Of a stretch of DNA of 7,490 nucleotides, positions 5,774 through 7,490 are shown in pieces. The notes beneath the pieces are model-generated. The model did no database searches and was not told where the DNA came from. It worked only from the letters and a program-made list of their open reading frames with translations. A program made the position numbers and the translations under genes. The stretch comes from UMGS1002 sp050946195 (GTDB lineage Bacteria > Bacillota > Clostridia > Oscillospirales > CAG-272). The stretch is taken from positions 1-7,490 of the forward strand of contig JBMNUI010000066.1 of NCBI GenBank assembly GCA_050946195.1, in the 5' to 3' direction. The first letter of the stretch is position 1. Every line of letters begins with the position of its first letter.

Positions 5774-5800
5774 TTTACATTTCTCCTCGGCAAATGTAAA
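5774..5800 (-). promoter_or_regulatory. Hairpin presenting the pyrE Shine-Dalgarno in its loop
   Basis: On the mRNA, TTTACATTT (5800-5792) pairs perfectly with AAATGTAAA (5782-5774), and the nine-base loop GCCGAGGAG contains the whole pyrE Shine-Dalgarno. The stem ends at the base next to the ATG. The stem has one G-C pair among nine, so it would be weak, possibly temperature- or factor-dependent. The 3' arm also contains a minimal ATG-TAA. A regulatory role is inference; the inverted repeat itself is certain. Confidence 0.6.
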
Positions 5801-5812
5801 TTTTTATCTGCA

Positions 5813-5829
5813 GGCGGGGTAATCCCGCC
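5813..5829 (-). other. GC-rich hairpin between pyrF and pyrE
   Basis: GGCGGG and CCCGCC (6-bp arms, five-base loop) lie about five bases after the pyrF stop in the transcript. The T-tract needed for an intrinsic terminator is missing: the transcript continues TGCAGATAAAAA. It may stabilise or separate the upstream pyrKDF message from the downstream pyrEB message. Confidence 0.4.
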
Positions 5830-5833
5830 GGCT

Positions 5834-6529
5834 TTAACCTATAAATTCTCTGACACACCGGTCATATGCCGCGACCGGGTCGGCAGCGCAGGTTATCGGC
5901 CTGCCGACGACAATATAGTCCGAGCCGAGCTCGCGCGCCATAGCCGGCGTTGTAACCCGCCTCTGGTCGCCGGCTTCTCCTCCGGCAAATCTTACCCCGG
6001 GGGTGATAGTCAAAAAATCACTGCCGCAGGTTGCGTGAACCACCCCGGCCTCAAGCGGCGAGCAGACCACCCCGGCAAGTCCGGCTGCCTTTGCGTTTTT
6101 TGCGTATTGCTGCACCACCATGTCGAGCGGCTTGTCAATGAGCAGCTCTCCTTTGAGCACTTCGGGCGAAATTGAGGTGAGCTGGGTCACGGCGATAAGT
6201 TTTGTGCTCGAATCGCTCTGAGCAATCCCCTCGACAGCAGCGGCCATCATCGCCGAGCCCCCGGCGGCATGGACATTCAGCATATCCACACCCAGCCGTC
6301 CGAGCACCGCCGAAGCACGCCTGACCGTGTTCGGAATGTCATGGAGTTTTAAGTCAAGAAAAATCCTGTACCCCCTTGACTTCAGCTCGCGCACAAGGTC
6401 GGGCCCGGTGGCATAGTAAAGCTCCATGCCGATTTTAATATAAGGCCGGCGGTCATTGAATTTCTCAAGAAAGTCAAGGCACTCGCGCACACCCGGAAAA
6501 TCACATGCAATGATTACGTCTTTTCCCAT
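5834..6529 (-). CDS. pyrF: Orotidine 5'-phosphate decarboxylase
   Basis: Decarboxylates OMP to UMP, the last step of the de novo pathway. The 231-residue length marks the short (group I) enzyme. IIACDFP (6-12) has the substrate-binding Asp10. IKIGMEL (31-37) has Lys32. FLDLKLHDIPNTV (57-69) carries the catalytic Asp59-x-Lys61-x-x-Asp64 array. ITPGVR (175-180) and the C-terminal VVGRPIT (207-213), with phosphate-binding Arg210, close the barrel. It is complete in length and motifs. GGAAGG precedes the ATG by about 9 bases, a reasonable ribosome site. It lies 20 bases downstream of pyrD, and its stop is followed by two consecutive hairpins before pyrE. Confidence 0.97.
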   Translation of the reverse strand: MGKDVIIACDFPGVRECLDFLEKFNDRRPYIKIGMELYYATGPDLVRELKSRGYRIFLDLKLHDIPNTVRRASAVLGRLGVDMLNVHAAGGSAMMAAAVEGIAQSDSSTKLIAVTQLTSISPEVLKGELLIDKPLDMVVQQYAKNAKAAGLAGVVCSPLEAGVVHATCGSDFLTITPGVRFAGGEAGDQRRVTTPAMARELGSDYIVVGRPITCAADPVAAYDRCVREFIG

Positions 6530-6549
6530 TGTTTTTTACCTTCCTGTCC

Positions 6550-7464
6550 TTATCTATGTGCCGCGCCGGTAAGTTCGCGCAGCGAACTTACCCCGTACTT
6601 TTCCATGACCCGCGGCAACTCAGCGATAATGTCGCGGCAGACGTAGGGGTTGACAAGATTTGCCGAGCCGACCTGCACCGCCGTCGCCCCCGCCGCCATC
6701 ATCTTGAGCACATCCTCGGCGCTCGACACGCCCCCCATGCCGACAATCGGGATGCCCACGCTTTTGTACACCTGATATACCATCCTCAGCGCGACGGGAA
6801 ATATTCCCGGGCCCGAATACCCTCCGACAACATTCGCCAGCACCGGTTTTTTGGTTTTCAGGTCAATCTGCATGCCGACAAGCGTGTTGATAAGGCTCAG
6901 GGCGTCGGCCCCCTCGGCCTCGCAGCGCATAGCAATCTCGCAGATGTCGGTGACATTCGGCGAGAGCTTTATGATAAGCGGCTTATTGGTAACCCGCCTC
7001 ACCCGGCGCACCACCTCGGCAGCCAGAGCCGGGTCGGTGCCGAAGGCAATCCCGCCGCCGTGGACATTGGGGCAGCTTATATTTACCTCAATCCAGCCTA
7101 TTTGCTTACATTCCGAGAGCTCGGCGGCGACACTCTCGTATTCCTCGGGTGAGAATCCGCTGATGTTCGCCATCACCGGTTTTTTGAAAACCCGCGCAAG
7201 CCGGGGCAGCTCCTCCTCGATTACCGCCCGAACACCCGGGTTTTGCAGCCCTACCGAGTTGAGCATCCCGCCCGAGACCTCGGCGACACGCGGTGTGGGG
7301 TTGCCGAACCGGGGGTCTTGAGTGGTCCCCTTAAACGAGAACGTGCCGAGAATGTTTATGTCATACAGCTCTGCAAACTCGTGCCCGTAGCCGAAGGTGC
7401 CCGAGGCCGGGATTACCGGGTTGTCGAGATCAATTCCGCAGAGCGTTATCTTTGTGTCTACCAT
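6550..7464 (-). CDS. pyrD: Dihydroorotate dehydrogenase, class 1B catalytic subunit (PyrDB)
   Basis: FMN enzyme that oxidises dihydroorotate to orotate; class 1B works with the FAD/2Fe-2S subunit PyrK and uses NAD+ (known for the family). The 304-residue length fits. Visible motifs are SGTFGYG (21-27), SFKGTT (43-48, with Lys45), GNPTPR (54-59), MLNSVGLQNPG (67-77), VNISCPNVHGGG (127-138) with the catalytic base Cys131, IIKLSPNVTD (164-173), INT at 192-194, GGYSGPGIFPVALRMVYQV (214-232), and the FMN phosphate sites GMGGVSS (242-248) and VGSAN (265-269). Cysteine as base separates class 1 from the membrane-bound class 2 (serine). A strong AAGGAGG stands 7 bases before the ATG, inside the end of pyrK, which overlaps pyrD by 7 bases; this supports the PyrK-PyrD complex. 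Confidence 0.97.
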   Translation of the reverse strand: MVDTKITLCGIDLDNPVIPASGTFGYGHEFAELYDINILGTFSFKGTTQDPRFGNPTPRVAEVSGGMLNSVGLQNPGVRAVIEEELPRLARVFKKPVMANISGFSPEEYESVAAELSECKQIGWIEVNISCPNVHGGGIAFGTDPALAAEVVRRVRRVTNKPLIIKLSPNVTDICEIAMRCEAEGADALSLINTLVGMQIDLKTKKPVLANVVGGYSGPGIFPVALRMVYQVYKSVGIPIVGMGGVSSAEDVLKMMAAGATAVQVGSANLVNPYVCRDIIAELPRVMEKYGVSSLRELTGAAHR

Positions 7465-7490
7465 ATTATTTCCTCCTTTGAGAGCACCGG
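7458..7490 (-). CDS. pyrK: Dihydroorotate dehydrogenase electron-transfer subunit, last 10 codons (5' part outside window)
   Basis: Only the C-terminal residues PVLSKEEIIW and the stop TAG (7458-7460) lie in the window. PyrK proteins of Firmicutes commonly end in a segment like GPVF....EVVW shortly after their last iron-sulfur cysteine, which this matches. The frame overlaps the pyrD start by 7 bases, and PyrK is the obligate partner of a class 1B PyrD. PyrK carries FAD and a 2Fe-2S cluster and passes electrons from PyrD to NAD+. With ten residues the call rests on position and the short match. Confidence 0.65.
   Translation of the reverse strand, partial: PVLSKEEIIW

Noticed and set aside
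5468..6175. 235-residue open frame on the + strand across pyrE and pyrF
   Set aside because: It lies antisense to two enzymes with complete catalytic motifs, has no ribosome site and no recognisable family; such long shadows are expected in GC-rich coding DNA.
6529..7152. 207-residue open frame on the + strand opposite pyrD
   Set aside because: It is a His/Arg-rich translation of the complement of pyrD with no domain and no Shine-Dalgarno.

Overview
The window reads as a chromosomal segment of a GC-rich, anaerobic Clostridia-type Firmicute; an Oscillospiraceae/Ruminococcaceae-like gut lineage is my inference. The grounds are strong AAGGAG-type Shine-Dalgarno sites, a class 1B (PyrK-dependent) dihydroorotate dehydrogenase, the rbfA-nrnA pair, and an intergenic palindrome cluster of a style I associate with such genomes. 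Gene content is mostly housekeeping. I see no phage, transposase, CRISPR, tRNA or rRNA.

Left part, + strand (1-1869): the 3' part of tpiA (triose-phosphate isomerase) ends in a textbook intrinsic terminator. After it come rbfA (30S maturation factor) and nrnA (DHH-family oligoribonuclease/pAp phosphatase), one nucleotide apart and probably translationally coupled. The infB that often precedes this pair and the truB that often follows it are both absent here.

Middle (1870-4054): a 290-base gap holds a run of GC-rich palindromes resembling a dispersed intergenic repeat, a strong separate hairpin, and a candidate + strand promoter. On the - strand are a divergent GpsA-family glycerol-3-phosphate dehydrogenase and a 61-residue zinc-ribbon protein that form one unit. 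A MORN-repeat protein is read divergently on the + strand, and its start codon lies only 29 bases from that of the gpsA-like gene.

Right part, - strand (4055-7490): a pyrimidine operon transcribed right to left in the order pyrK (last codons only), pyrD, pyrF, pyrE, pyrB. It covers the conversion of dihydroorotate to orotate (PyrDB with PyrK), orotate to OMP (PyrE) and OMP to UMP (PyrF), plus the committed aspartate carbamoyltransferase step (PyrB). Intergenic gaps are short (15-60 bases) and no promoter is evident inside.

Two points stand out. PyrB carries a C-terminal cysteine-rich tail whose Cys spacing and sequence match the zinc domain of the ATCase regulatory chain PyrI, without the PyrI allosteric domain. 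The pyrE ribosome binding site sits in the loop of a perfect 9-bp hairpin that ends directly at the start codon. I found no clear evidence of a wholly new multi-gene system.
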